DNA from: Asterias rubens
Lineage: Eukaryota > Echinodermata > Asteroidea > Forcipulatida > Asteriidae
DNA length: 64,000 bases
Reading direction: 5' to 3'
NCBI RefSeq assembly: GCF_902459465.1
Contig: NC_047068.1
Location: forward strand, 16,329,195-16,393,194
The notes under the pieces: generated by a model
Databases searched by the model: none
The model's input: the letters and a program-made list of their open reading frames with translations, nothing else
Told to the model about the DNA's origin: nothing
Translations under genes and position numbers: made by a program
Shown: positions 1 to 12,204 of the stretch, piece after piece
Numbering within the stretch: the stretch's first letter is position 1
How the letters are laid out: each line of letters starts with the position of its first letter

Positions 1-117
1 AACGCATGCAAACAGACAGCCCGCTGCCCACGACCACAGTATCTACTAGCGGATCAAGTTGGGGTCCCAGTAAGGAACAAGGTGCAGGTGCTAATAACAC
101 TGCCTCTAGTGCTAATG
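1..117 (+). CDS. TNRC6: TNRC6 exon (partial at window edge), N-terminal GW region
   Basis: Reading from base 3 the frame is open for 38 codons, Ser/Thr-rich with one WG motif (GSSWGPS). It ends in GCT AAT G followed by donor GTAAG at 118, leaving one base of a split Gly codon. That base joins the exon at 379 in frame. The 261-bp intron that follows is AT-rich. Confidence 0.85.
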
Positions 118-3100
118 GTAAGACAATTCATCATTAAGTTTGACTCCTTAAAAATGTTGCTTGATGGTTCTCAAGGTTTTAAATTTTTAAAAGGTTTTTA
201 AAAGTATACAGCTTTTACTCGAACCAAATTTGGGCTGTTTTATTGGATTTAACTTTTCTTTCGTTTGACAAATAAAAATAGCTCTTTGTTGAACAAAACA
301 TAGCGAGATATTTTGAGAGTTTTTCATCTTATCTGATTCTCATTTTTGTGTTAATGAATTACAAATTTGTCTGTTCAGGTGCCTCTTGGACCACTGCTTC
401 CAGTACTTCCAGCAGAAATGATCAGCTGGGTCTATCAAGCACAGCCTCATGGGGCAGCAGCAACACTACTCCTACTAACTCCAGCGGTTGGGGAACGCAA
501 CCCAAGACACCAACCTCTGGATGGGGAGAGATGCCCCGAACCGCTGCCTCAGTTGCTTCAACGCCAGGATGGGGTGCTGCCCCAACTCAGTCATCCAACT
601 CCGGCTGGGGTGGAAAACCCAACCCCAGCCAACCAACCAACTCTACTGAGGGTGCAGCTTTACCTGGCTGGAGAGACAATGCCACTCCGGGAGGCCAATG
701 GGGGAAAGCCGGTCAGCAGCATCCAGCCCAGACCCCAACATCTCCGGGGCCATCTGGATGGGGTACCTTGCCAAGCCCTAGCACATCTGCTGGCCCTGCT
801 ACTTCGGGATGGGGATCAAATCCTGCTGGCCCTCCTGGCCCTGCTGGCATGCCCAATGATGGACCAGAATCACGTGGTCAAAGACAACCTCCTACCCCGT
901 CAGGTTGGGGTGGGGGAGACAACCGAGGTAATGGGTCTGGTGGATGGGGGACCCCCTCAGAGGGGAATGTTGAAGGATGGGGAAAGAAGCCAATCAACCA
1001 GGATACCCAGTGGGATGTGAAGGGTAACTCAGTGCCTAAGACCATCGATAACGGTACCGCAGCATGGGGATCCAACCAGACAGCTCCACCACCGACTCCT
1101 GGTTGGGGATCCAATCCTCCACCACCATCTGCCTGGGGTAAGCCGAAGACGCCAACTGATCAGCCTCCACAGCCTCCTCAGCCTCCTCAGCCTCCACAGC
1201 CTGTGGCTCATCCACCTGCTCAGTCTGCATGGTCTGGTGATCGCAAACCTGCTTGGGGAGCTCCACCGAGTAATCCTGGTAACCCTGGTATTCCCGGAGG
1301 TGGTATGCGACCTGGCATGGGTGGTAATATGGGTATGAGCGGAATGGTCGGCAACAGTGCAATGAGTGGCGGAGGTGGGATGAGAGGAGAAGGGATGAGA
1401 GGAGGAGATGGAATGAGCGGAGGCGGTGGAATGAGAGGAGGAGATGGGATGAGCGGAGGAGGAATGAGAGGAGATGGGATGAGCGGAGGAGGAATGAGAG
1501 GAGGAGATGGGATGGGTGGCAGCGCTGGGATGGGACTCGGAGGCAACATTGGAATGAGTGGCAGCGGAGGAATGGGAGGTAACAGCGGAATGGGCCCTGG
1601 TCCTACATCTCAGTGGCCTAGACAACCACCTGGTCCAATGGAGCGCCGGGAAAGCCAAGGGCAAGGTCATCCCTCGGGCTGGAGGAATCCGCCTGGTGGT
1701 ATGCCCCCCCATGGTGGCGGCAACCCTCATGGCCCTCAGTCTGAAAGCTCCTCCTGGGGTACCTGGTCCAATGACCAAGCCAATCCTCCACAGGATCATC
1801 CCCCTCCAAGGATGCCGGAGAAACTTAGCGGCTGGAATGACATAACTGATATTCCAACAACCATCGTGGCCACTGGATGGGGTAACACCTCTCCAACACC
1901 AACCCGTAAGATGCCAGTAGACGATGGAACTTTTGTCTGGGGAAACTCAACCGAGCACAATGCAAGACTTGCCGTTCAGGGCCGACGTAACCTGGCGCGT
2001 ATAGCAGCCAATCAGGACACCAACAGTACTACTATGCAAACTCCCCCACCTGGACCGGCCGAAGGGGATGGGACGGCTGTGCCTCCATCACCCGTCGTAC
2101 CCACTGCACCAGAAGGGAGTACCAACCCAGTGCCGCCCAAACCAGACACTGGGACCACCACAACTGGCTGGGGAGAGCCCCAGGAACCCAAGACCCCAGC
2201 GCCAGGCTGGGGCGACAGCAGCGCCAAGGCTCCTGGTCCTGAGAGTGGGACAGGGGCTTGGAGGAACGGAGCATCAAAGCCTGCAGGAAGCAAGTGGGAT
2301 GATTCCACTACCCCCTGGGGTAGTAGTACTACTGGTGGCAGTACTCAGGACAAGGACTCTATGCAATCTGGATGGAATGAAAGTGGAAATGGTGGCAATG
2401 GTGGCAATGGAGGCGGTAAGTCTCTATTTACAAAGCTTTTTAAGTTACTCTTTCTTTTTGTTTAAAATGACAAGAAAGGTCAAACTTAAAATCAATATTG
2501 CAATTTAAAACAGGAGAAAGCCAGTGTTACTCAAATAGGTATGACCAAAAAACATGCGTTTTCTGAAACATTTAAAGGCAGTGGACACTATTGGTAATTA
2601 CTCAAAATAATTATTAGCATAAAGCCTTTCATGGTGACGAGTAATGGGTAGAGGTTGATGGTATAAAACATTGTGAGAAACGGCTCCCTCTGAAGTGCCA
2701 TAGTTTTCGAGAAAGAAGTAATTTTCCACAAATTTGATTTCAAGACCTCAGATTTAGCACTTGAGGTCTCGAAATCAACCATCTAAACGCGCACAACTTC
2801 AAGTGACAAGGGTGTTTTTTCTTTCAAATCAACATTCATCAACAAAAAGCAATCTATGACCCTACTTAAGCTTACTTTTGTGTATACCTTTTTGGTTATA
2901 GATGTATAACGCTTATGGAGCAATTCAATTGTCACGGCTACAGGATAACACACTGCCTAAAAGAATTTAAAAACGGACTCACATATTATGTGGCTTTTTA
3001 CAGCCCTGGAACCACATTTTTGAACATATTGAACGGGCAAGGCCATTTACATTTTGCAAATGGTGCTTCCATTGGAAAATCTTAAAGACAATGGGAAACT

Positions 3101-6100
3101 TTGAAGGGCACCAAGGCCAACACCAGGGGCGATGGAGGTCATGGCCTGTGTGTAATTTCAGGCCTGGTTTGATGATAGTGGTTTTTTTCTCTTCTCCATC
3201 CATAGGTCACTGGGGAGATGACGACTGGGATGCCAAATCTCAGAGTAGTGAATCATCTGTCAGTAGCAGCAGCTGGTTGAAAGGAAGGAGACCTCCTAAT
3301 AGGGTAAGAGACATTTTCAAATTGTTTCCAAGCTCAGTTATCTACTGTAGCATTTTGCATTTTATGCTTGACAGTGTTGGCGCCAAGTATCAGTGCTAAC
3401 CCTGTAAAAGTGTTTACGATGGTCCTTGAGTTTCTAAAGATGCAGGTGCTTTTTTTTTTTATCCATCACTGGTATTTGTTAGTTAATCTCAACGTTCAAT
3501 CACGGCCATACAAATTATCAAAGTCGTTGATACCCTAGACTGGACCGTTCCTCACAGAGTTGTGTTGCAGGTTTTGGTGGGAGGCGGTGCTGAAAAATAT
3601 TTTCAATCAAAATACTTTGTTCACAAATTTGTACCAACATACAGACCGTGTACAGACGTATTCAGATTAACCCTCTGATAAAGTGGAGCCATCTGTTTTG
3701 TGTAGCAGGCTTACATATGCCTTGCTGACAGAAGAGCCGGTAACTAGTGGAACCTTCCTGCGTTTTTTTTTAATTCCTTGGGTTACTCCCACATTTAAGG
3801 GTTTTAATAAATAAACCTAAATCCTTTGTTCATTTCAGGGAACTAATGGCATGAGTAACATTGGTCAGAAGGAGTCTAACCATTGGATAAGTAAACTGAA
3901 GAGGCTGATGGACCAAGGTTACCGCCAAGACGAAGCAGAGATGGCGCTACGCAAACACAACATGAACTTTGATAGTGCCCTTAGTAAGTAGTTCTGGCTT
4001 GTAGGAAGTCCCTACTTCTTTATAATCTCCACACAAAGTTTAAAGAAAAATGTTTGATTAATTTTAAAGATCTATCCAGGCGTGCTACTATATAGCTGAT
4101 TTCCTCCTTTTTTTCTCTTCATTATTTAAAGATTAAAAAAAAAACCTAGAAAGCATGGCAGCTTCCTCTGTTATGCAAAAAAAATTAAAAAGTTGCATTT
4201 TTGTGTTCCTTTCCTCTTCCCCAAATAATTGAAATAGTACTTACTTCATGTGTTTGAAGCTCTTGCTGTTATTCTTCACATATAAAAATGCCTTATTAAG
4301 TGATCTCATTTTGTTGGAGAAATTTAAACCAAAATTGTAAAATGCTTCCATCTTTAAACTGTCCGGAACGTACCACTGAATGCGTGAAATTCAAATCTGT
4401 TATGTTCCTTTTTTGTTTTGCTAATGATGTTTACAGTGGAACTGAGACAGATGTCGGAGTCCAAGTCCGGAGATCTTGTTCGCGAAATGGGATCTATGAT
4501 GCTGGGTGGGGACAACCACACTGACGGCCCCAAGCCATTCGGAATGGGCGATGGCCCCTTGCCGCCCCCATCCCCAATGTCAAATCCGGGTATGATGAAC
4601 AACACCATGCCTCCCAAGCCAGGCTTTGGCAATATCGGACGAGGCGGCTTCCCACCGAACCAGCAACAGCAACGCTTTGGTGGCATGCCACAGCAACAAC
4701 AGCAACAGCAGCAGGGCTTTGCCCCACCGTTTGCTCCGCCAAACCAGCCCATCCGTGGGCCGTTCAACTCACAGATGATGCAGCAACAACAGCAGCAGCA
4801 GCAGCAGTCACAACAGCAAGCGCAGAACTTCTTGCAGTTGGCTGTCCAGGCTGGTTTGATCAATCAGAAACTTCTTCAGCAGCCTTTGACTCACCAACAG
4901 GTAGGTTATTGCTGTTGGATGGTTGAGTTATTTCTCTCTCTTGGGAGGGCAATTTTTTTTCATCAGATGATTTCTTTGCTGGGTTTTTGTTTTGTGTTAA
5001 ACAGGCCTGGAAATTTCATCTTTGAGAGGGCAAGGCAACTGTGGTCTCCATGTGTTATTTCAAGGCTGTTGTACTACGTATAATTTCTAACCGCTGATGG
5101 CCTACAAATGCATTTCCAATACGCATGCACACATAATTCGCCGAACAAAAACAAATACTGTTAAAAAATTGCATCACAGTAGCCCAACAAATCTCCTTGT
5201 TTTTGTATGGTAGAAGGGACTTTGTTTTCTGTTAAATGTCCAAGTGAAAACACATTAATACTAAAGGACTGTATTCTTGTATTGCAGATCATGGTACTGT
5301 TACAGGGCATCCAGCAGCAGACACAGCAGCTATATCAAGCCCAACAGCAGCAGAATAGCTCTGGTAAGATGCTCAACATCCATCAACAGCCAGATATAGT
5401 GCAACGCCTGTTTGCTCTGCAGCAGCAACTAAGCCAGTCCGGTGGTGGTGGACCCAATCAGCGTGGTATGCCCCGTCACTCATTCCCTCGTGGTAAAGTT
5501 CACAGCGACTCCGAAGTGTTCCCAAACAGTGAAGGAGGTGGCAACAATGGAGAGTTTGGAGTGAAGGAGCCACAGCAGTCACGTCTGTCGCAGTTCTTTC
5601 AGCAGCGTCAGTCGTTGGGCAGCGCCGTCGGCAAACCATCCAGCGATCTGTTCCCAAATCCTGGACGGAATGACTCCATGGCGTCCATCTCAGACGTGTC
5701 ATCCCGTAGTGATGGATGGTCCCGCAGCAACTCACCGACCCAGACTGATAGCCTGCCCCACAGTGCCGACTCCACCTTCTCTGATTCAGGCTGGAACTTC
5801 CCTGTATCCAACAGTGAGATTGACCTACTGGAGTTCAAACCAGGTGTGCCCTGGAAACCCCGCACCAAAGATGTCGCAAATGACCCCCATGCCACCCCGG
5901 GAAGTGTCAACAACGACCTTCTGAACAGCTCCAGCCTGACTGTGGGCATGAACACCCGTATGAACCGTAACGATCGCGGCGGCCCACGAGACGACATCTC
6001 TGGCATCCTGATCAAGCCGATGAAACCGCCACCATCCAACGCCAACTGGTCGGGCGGCGGCGGCAACAACAGCGGCAACCCTAACTTCAAGAAGTCCAGC

Positions 6101-7817
6101 TGGAATTACCACGACCAGGTGTCTGGCTTCTCCCAGCCCACCTCCGCTCCTAACTGGAATGTGCCTTCTAATCAGCGTCCTCCACGTCCTCCACCAGGCT
6201 TAGCTGATCAACCGCGGAATGCTGACTGGCCGACATCGTCTTCCCACAATGCCCCGGGCCGCTCCTGGGACCGTTCCAATAGTACCTCAGGTTGGTCATT
6301 ATTAATGCTACTTCTACGGCCGTATACTATTAAGACAGTAGAAAAGTCTCCTTTTGTTAACTTCACACTAGCACTAACTGTTTATCCAAATTTTCCCAAC
6401 TGAAAAACTGCGAGAAGTTGGCTTTTGGAAACATTAGTTCTTTGATGTCTTGATTTAAGAACACAAAATATGGAAGTGTTAATGTGTTAAAATCCCTGCC
6501 AAACATGTTTTACTGTTGTGTTTGCTGTTTTTCTCAAAAACATTTAACCCCAATTGGAACTTGTTTTTACACATTTGTTGTGTAGTGTGTTTATTTGAAA
6601 GTGGAGGAAATGAACGAGTATTCTTTTATTAATAACTGTTGGTTTGGGGTGTTTTTTTTTGTCCATTTTAGGAGCTTGGTCTGGGAGTGACGGCCCTAGT
6701 AATTGGTTGGTGCTAAGAAATCTGACCCCACAGGTGAGTCCCAAACATTTTCACCATGGTGCACTTATCCTAAAGAGGTTCACCCTGGTTTTGGGGGTTT
6801 GATTAGCAGCGTATTGCACCACAGCACCTTGTAATCCATTACATGGTGCTATGTAAAGGAAAATGGTCTCATACTTAAAAAGCATAGCCTGGCCACATAC
6901 CTGGCATGAAAAATATGTTGGAGCGCCGTGGGCGTCACTGACGTTGAGTACATGCACAATAAGAAGCCACTGTGATTTACGTTGCTTTTGGAGATGCAAC
7001 ATTTTGCCACTGACATGATGACATACTTTATTATTATGACATTCAGAGCCCAATTTCATAAAGCCTGTTGGCACAAATAACTGCTAAGCACTGAAAAATA
7101 TTGCTTAATAGAAATGGTTTACCAGCCAAAATTACATTTAGTTTACATCGTTGTGACTGGTGTCCCACTCAAATTTTTCTTAGTAAAGAAATTTGTCAAA
7201 CAGTGTGTTTTCTAGCTTTTTAAAATTTGACCCAGGTATATATTTGCCTCAGAGAGGTGTAATTTTGGTGGATTATGATACATAAGTTTGATGTTTAATT
7301 CTAGATTGATGGATCCACCTTGCGCCTGCTGTGCCTACAACACGGCCCTCTAGAGCATTTCCACATGAACCTCTCGCAGGGCACTGCCATCATTGCCTAC
7401 AAGACCCGCGACGAAGCAGTCAAGGCCCAACGCAGCCTCAACAACTGCGTCCTCAGCAATACCACGATCATCGCCGACTTCGCCACAAGTGCCGACATCG
7501 CTCGCAGCCGTAGTCAATCGCAGTCCGGCGGCAGCAAGTTCTCGGGTGTGAGTGGCAGTGGGGTCAGCGGAAGCAGCTCCGGCGGTCTGAGCGGCATCCC
7601 AAGCTTTGGGATGAAGGAGAATCGTGGTGGCACTGGGCAGTGGAATGGAACCAGCGCCACCAGTCTGCCAGGCCTCACTGGGAACCCCATGTGGTCGACT
7701 AGCACTTCAACCACCTCCATGCCATGGAGCGGAGGAGAGACTGAGACCACTGGAGCCGGCGGGCCATCCTCACTCAGCTATCTCCCTGGAGATCTGCTCG
7801 GTGAAGGGACCATGTGA
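1..7817 (+). CDS. TNRC6: TNRC6/GW182 miRNA-silencing scaffold, 3' part of gene (8 exons, 5' end outside window)
   Basis: The family binds Argonaute through tryptophans in GW/WG motifs and recruits PABP and the CCR4-NOT and PAN2-PAN3 deadenylases in the cytoplasm and P bodies. Coding exons read here are 1-117, 379-2415, 3206-3303, 3839-3983, 4437-4900, 5288-6290, 6672-6733 and 7305-7817. All junctions are GT-AG and the reading phase is continuous. About 1,478 residues are visible. In order they hold about 25 WG/GW motifs (residues 40-718, window numbering), a Gly/Met-rich block (about 355-455), a UBA domain (about 760-798), a Q-rich region (800-1000), a PAM2-like motif [10 protein letters not shown] (about 1133-1142), an RRM (about 1293-1375) with [11 protein letters not shown], and a Ser/Gly/Trp-rich C-terminal silencing region. 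This domain order is diagnostic of the animal GW182 family. The N-terminus lies upstream of the window. The stop is TGA at 7815-7817. Confidence 0.96.
379..2415 (+). CDS. TNRC6: TNRC6 large GW-repeat exon with Gly/Met-rich block
   Basis: A single 2,037-bp exon between acceptor CAG (376-378) and donor GTAAGT (2416). It carries most of the Trp motifs (SGWG, PGWG, AAWG and similar), which form the Argonaute-binding region in this family. A PPQ/proline run lies at about 1,160-1,205. At about 1,297-1,605 there are roughly 100 residues built of Gly, Met, Ser, Arg and Asp in short repeats such as [10 protein letters not shown]. The last bases encode a GGNGGNGG run. The longest reverse-strand frame in this exon (1029-1799) is a by-product of its composition. 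Confidence 0.93.
2572..2830. mobile_element. MITE family A, truncated copy in TNRC6 intron
   Basis: This copy begins TTAAAGGCAGTGGACACTAT and carries the same internal blocks as the copies at 12.5, 25.9, 26.9, 30.3 and 33.9 kb, including GAGAAACGGCTCCCTCTGAA. It breaks off at about 2,830, so the opposite terminal inverted repeat is missing. It lies in the intron between the exons ending at 2415 and starting at 3206. Confidence 0.85.
3206..3303 (+). CDS. TNRC6: TNRC6 short acidic/serine exon
   Basis: The acceptor is CATAG at 3201-3205 and the donor is GTAAGA after AAT AGG. Encoded residues include [11 protein letters not shown], a Ser-rich run and [11 protein letters not shown]. The entry phase (2 bases completing a Gly codon) matches the previous exon and the exit phase is 0. 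The acidic WGDDDW motif adds a further WG site. Confidence 0.9.
3839..3983 (+). CDS. TNRC6: TNRC6 UBA-domain exon
   Basis: The acceptor is TTTCAG at 3833-3838 and the donor is GTAAGT at 3984. The product includes [20 protein letters not shown], followed by an [16 protein letters not shown] segment. This is the three-helix ubiquitin-associated (UBA) fold conserved in TNRC6A/B/C and insect Gawky. The exon ends after one base of a split Met codon, in phase with 4437. Confidence 0.93.
4437..4900 (+). CDS. TNRC6: TNRC6 Met/Pro/Gln-rich exon
   Basis: The acceptor is TTACAG ending at 4436 and the donor is GTAGGT at 4901. The exon encodes a short charged start ([20 protein letters not shown]), a Pro/Gly/Met linker, and two polyglutamine stretches (about 4,691-4,714 and 4,780-4,815, mixed CAA/CAG). 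The Q-rich region lies C-terminal to UBA in this family and is linked to P-body localisation. The exit phase is 0. Confidence 0.92.
5288..6290 (+). CDS. TNRC6: TNRC6 Q-rich to PAM2 exon
   Basis: The acceptor is TTGCAG ending at 5287 and the donor is GTTGGT at 6291. The first part ([20 protein letters not shown]) completes the Q-rich domain. About 5,820-5,860 encodes [12 protein letters not shown], the PAM2-like motif that binds the MLLE domain of PABPC1. TPGSVNN follows downstream and is also typical of vertebrate TNRC6. A Pro-rich RPPRPPPGL segment precedes the RRM. The exit phase is 1. Confidence 0.94.
6672..6733 (+). CDS. TNRC6: TNRC6 short exon, start of RRM
   Basis: The acceptor is TTTTAG ending at 6671 and the donor is GTGAGT at 6734. 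It encodes [20 protein letters not shown], in which [11 protein letters not shown] is beta-strand 1 of the family's non-canonical RRM. The RRM is split by an intron after this residue. Confidence 0.94.
7046..7234. mobile_element. MITE family B copy in TNRC6 intron
   Basis: The ends are GAGCCCAATTTCATAAAGC and an inverted remnant AAAATTTGACCC. The interior (AAGCACTGAAAAATATTGCTT, then TTTACATCGTTGTGACTGGT) matches the copy at 51,898-52,083 closely. It sits 70 bp upstream of the last TNRC6 coding exon. Confidence 0.75.
7305..7817 (+). CDS. TNRC6: TNRC6 last coding exon: RRM and C-terminal silencing region
   Basis: The acceptor is TTCTAG ending at 7304. The exon opens with [20 protein letters not shown] and continues the RRM through the [20 protein letters not shown] segment. 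A Ser/Gly-rich tail follows with three Trp residues (GQWNG, PMWST, MPWSG). It ends [13 protein letters not shown] and TGA at 7815-7817. The family's C-terminal Trp residues recruit CCR4-NOT. The tail is shorter than in vertebrate paralogs but ends in a comparable LLGxG motif. Confidence 0.94.
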   Translation: MDGSTLRLLCLQHGPLEHFHMNLSQGTAIIAYKTRDEAVKAQRSLNNCVLSNTTIIADFATSADIARSRSQSQSGGSKFSGVSGSGVSGSSSGGLSGIPSFGMKENRGGTGQWNGTSATSLPGLTGNPMWSTSTSTTSMPWSGGETETTGAGGPSSLSYLPGDLLGEGTM

Positions 7818-8140
7818 GAGGTCACATTCTTATTAAGCTGAGTTTTATATTTTCATTTTGTGCAAAAGGAAAACCACACACTCACACACACAAAACGTTC
7901 AGGAAATACTGACTTTCTGGAAAGTGAAGGTCGGAAGTTTGTTATTTTGGTTTTTGCATCAGATAGTTCTATTGGATATGCCAGAAGGAGATGTTTATAA
8001 TTGAAGCGTAGTCTTAAAAACTTTACAGTGTTTATCCTTAGCTTTGGTACACAAAGATAAAAGGATAAGTTTATTAATGCCAAATGTATCTGCTTTTTAC
8101 TTGTGTTTTAATGATTTGAAATCTTCTACTCATAATTTTT

Positions 8141-8148
8141 TGTAAATA
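8141..8148 (+). promoter_or_regulatory. Pumilio-type element TGTAAATA in TNRC6 3' UTR
   Basis: The octamer TGTAAATA matches the PUF-protein recognition element UGUANAUA. It lies about 325 bp after the stop codon on the sense strand. A second exact copy is at 10,031-10,038. Function is inferred from the motif only. Confidence 0.4.
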
Positions 8149-10030
8149 CTTGTGTATGCATCTCTCTGCCAAGACTCCAGCTATTAAAATGCTCAAGGAC
8201 TTATTTCAGACAAATATATTTTAGAGGTTTAGTGAGCGGGTGAGAAAGAGTGGGAGAGATAGAGTGAGAGTGTTTTATTGAAGAAACTTCATATGCCACG
8301 TTTGTCCATCAGAACTAGTGCAAGTATCGTTTAAATGACCAAATGGACAATGCGTTTATCAAAAAAACAATAAGCCTCGTTGATTCGAGCAAAAGAGGGG
8401 TGAGGGTATTAGCCAGCTCTATGAAGTGACAATCCCACTCCACCCCAACACAACAGTGTATTTTTTAACTCATTAAAAAAAAAAAAAATGTGGAGAAAAA
8501 AAAAGAAGAAAAGAAGTGCCCTCCCCTCGGCAATATGACAGGAGATGTAATGGCCGTGTGTGCTTGTGTGGATCCAGAAGTCACCATTTCGAGTGTGTCT
8601 CGCCAGGATTTCCCACGGAGGAACAATTCACTTGTTGAAACAAAATGGCCTCCGGCCAGGCTCTTATGGAGAAAAAGGACTCCCACGTGTCAAACTGAAC
8701 CCAAACAATGAATCCCCCAAAGTTGCTTTTCAAGACTACAGCATCGGAGTGATCTCCTTGTGAAGATTGACAATGATCTGATGGTCATTCTATACGGTTT
8801 CCTGAAAATGTGCAATGGAAATATATCTTTCTAAACTGTTTTTTTTCTCTTGTTTTTTGTTGGACTCGGGCGCCAGCCACGTGCGGGTTTTGTGTTAAAA
8901 GAAAAAAATAAGTATTTGTTTTTGGCGTCTTCTGTGTATAAGGAGCTGTGGATTCAATCAAGATGGAGTCTCAGAGGAGGATTAATTGTGCTATTCGATA
9001 CGGTGGAGTGCAACTAAAGATAAACTTTGTATCGGAAGTGCACTTGGATGTTGTGACACCAAGCTGCTCGAAGGACCTGAGTGGTAAAGCTACAGCTGAA
9101 AATGCTTCTGGAGAAGCGGAAAGAAAGAGACAAGGAAGGAGGGGGGGGGACTATAAACGATTGTGCTCCAAATGATGTGACAAATCATCGTTGCTTTAAA
9201 GGGAATGTCGTCAAAATGAACGAAAGGATAGCAAATTGATAAGCGTCGCTCTTCTCACATAAGAGACGATTGTTGTTTTCTAAAGATGATCCTGTAGAGG
9301 GGGATGGAAACCTTTTGGAAGTGAGCAGTTAACAACTGCCCCCCCCCCCCCTGGATTTGGAATGGTGCCGCACAAACAAAACAAGATTTGGTTAACTGGT
9401 TCATTTGTAGCATCCAAAGTGCAATTTCAACGCTTGTGTTTTTGATTATTCGCACTGGACGTGATCGAAGACGATTTTAAAAACAAACAAGTTTGTGGAA
9501 CCGAACCCGCCATCAGTGTACCACAGAAAAATGACTGAATACTGGAACGAAAACACTTATGAGTGCGGAGAGGGCAAGATCAATTTCTTAGGATTGGAGA
9601 GTGAGAACTACCCCCCCCCCTTTAACAAGACGCCCCCCGTTTTGGCTGAAGGTCTACTGAAATCGGCATGACTGTCTTTCATCATCTTATAGATAATTTA
9701 AGTGTGTACCATTGAAATTTCGCGAAGAGAGAAAAAAACAAAAAGGACAATGTACATTATGTATTTTGAATACTGCACTATTGTATGCCTGTCTGTTAAA
9801 GCGGATGGCTTTTTTGTTTTGTTTTTTGGTTGTTCTGTTTATGTGACAAGAAAACTAAAACTGATGCTGACAACGCAGATGAGAAACTTTTCTAAACCGT
9901 CAATTCTTTGTACAGAAGCATCCATTGGTAAAAGCTGCACAAGTTTTCTGAATAATTGTATTTCATAGTGCCTATCCTTTATCACATGATACATGTATAA
10001 ATAAGTAAGAACTTAATTACTAAAAAACTT

Positions 10031-10038
10031 TGTAAATA
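10031..10038 (+). promoter_or_regulatory. Pumilio-type element TGTAAATA (second copy)
   Basis: This is an exact UGUANAUA match on the sense strand, just before a long A-run. It is functional only if the transcript extends this far. Confidence 0.3.
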
Positions 10039-12011
10039 TATTGGAAAAAAAAAAAAAAAAAAAAAAAAAATCCAGCCAAAAATAAAACACATTACAAAAT
10101 AACCACCAGTTTTTTGCAAATATGCAAGTTGATAGGGTTTGTGCAAGGTAATGTATTAAATGAAAGTGAAATGAAAAAAATAACAAAAAATCTTACAAAA
10201 AAAATCATAAAAATACTATAAAAAAAAACTAAATGAAAAGAAAATTGACACTTAACAGGGTCTTTGAGTGATCCTATTTGTGTACGCGAAAAGTTTTTAT
10301 TTTTTGCATATTTTGGTTGGAACAGTTGCTGTGTGTGCAAATATCGGAGTTAGATCTCCCAAATCAGAACTCAATACAGTGCTTTTAAATTTTTTTTCAG
10401 AAGATATTTTTTATTAATCATTGGTGCGAGCAGGAATTTCTGGGTGATTCATGAAATATTTTGTTATTTTTGTTTTGTTGTGAACAAAGACGATCAAGTC
10501 AGATTGAGGAAAGGTTTTTTTATAAGGAGAGGGAGGTTTCAAGAAGTTATATAGATTGGGGAAACTTGGAGCAGCGTTAGTTTAGAGAAACTGCCGTTGT
10601 GTAAAAATGCTTTTCAAAACAATGAGTCGATTCTGTTTCAGTAACTAAAAACAAAAGAAAGGACGAAATAGCTTGGTTTCTCTGATAGTTTAATTACCTT
10701 TGCCAAAATTAAACAATGGATTCTGAAACCAAGCTAGGGAGGTGAACCATGTTTTGATACCCTTCGCAAATGCTGTTCTTTTACCTTAACAAATTTGCTT
10801 CAGAAAGTCCTAATTTATAGCTGATTGAAATAACTCCTGTATGTACCTTTATTATGGAGCTACCATCTTGTCTTTCACCCATTTCAAATCAATATCGCCA
10901 AACCGAGGCTAGAGGGGAATACTAACATGGCCCCTTATTTTGCAAGACAAAAAATAAGTATCCATTATATATTTGGTATACAGGGTACAAGACGATGAGG
11001 GTAGCAACATGATAAACAAGGCTAGGCTTAATGTGCTGTTAAAAAAAAGACAACTCTCTACACACAGTAGAAGCTTGTTGTACTGCAGAACAGAGATATT
11101 CATCTCAACCGAAAAGCAGAAATAGTTTACATCGGGGATAAAAGCCTAAACAAGAAAATCAACAAACCTTGAAATATTCACCCAAAAGTTGCTTTTTGTG
11201 TGTGTCCGCTTGTCTGTTTTTAGCAGCACTATTATGGCTGAAAGAATTGCATCCCATATTGTGGATTGAGAAAAGTAGGGTTGTGACAAGACTATTTCAC
11301 TGGCAATTTCTAACAATTTCTGTCAAATTTATAGCGGAATTGTTTCACAAGACTTGTTCAATTGTGAACAAAAAGGGAACAAATTGAAAATTTTCTTTAA
11401 TATAATTTGTGTCAGATTATAGATTAAATTGTTAGAGAATGCCAGTTGAATTCTAAACAAAAAACCTCCCGACACTATGCATTGGCATCATTGTCAGACA
11501 TCACTGGCCAAATACTATGTGTACAAGATGTGAACATGGGTTAATTGTTATAACTGCAATAACTTCATTCTCAGTTTCGGGAAATAATGTCAGTCTTTCC
11601 ATTTTGGGAGGGGGAGTTTATTTTATTTTATTTTTTTTTAATAAAGAATACAGTAACTTGTTATGAAATCATGTAATATGAGTAGTTTTTCAACTCACCT
11701 TCATATAGTCTCTAAATTTAACCTCCAACAAAGTAATATTTCATACTTACATGTTACCCCCCCCCCCCCCCCCTTGATAACATTTTGGATTCAGTTACGG
11801 TATATTATTCAGTTTAAGATGTATTCGGTTTTTGTGTTTGTCCTTCATTCTTTAACCTTCAGGTATAATTCTAAACAATATTTTAAAACTGATATTTTGT
11901 CTGGGGTGAAGATCTGAAGAAATGAATAGGGTTCTCAGCTGGTCTAATCAGAACGAAAATTGACAAATTTTAAACCACGCCTATAGGCAATGCCAACTTT
12001 GCAACTTTGCA

Positions 12012-12204
12012 GGGCCCAATTTCATAGAGCTGTTCAGCAGAAGATGGTGTTTAGTATGTTTTTGTCTGCTTAGCAAAACTAGTAGGTAACCCAATCATCA
12101 ACACTATACATTACATGGAACGTTTGGCTAGTAAACTATCTGCTATGCAACATTTTCTGTGCGAAGCACTTCTTTTTGCTAAACAGCTCTAAGCTAGTGG
12201 GCCC
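12012..12204. mobile_element. MITE family B copy
   Basis: The ends are GGGCCCAATTTCATAGAGCT on the left and an inverted, degraded end (AGCTCTAAGCTAGTGGGCCC) on the right. The interior resembles other family B copies. No coding capacity. Confidence 0.75.

Noticed and set aside
1029-1799. 256-codon open frame on the minus strand inside the TNRC6 GW exon
   Set aside because: It is a shadow of the GC-rich repetitive coding exon. The translation is low-complexity (Ser/His/Arg runs) and the sense strand is clearly TNRC6.
10040-10075. Long A-run as a retrocopy poly(A) tail or the TNRC6 poly(A) end
   Set aside because: No AATAAA lies in the expected window upstream, sequence continues AT-rich afterwards, and no flanking duplication was seen. 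Similar A-runs occur at 16.3 and 17.7 kb.
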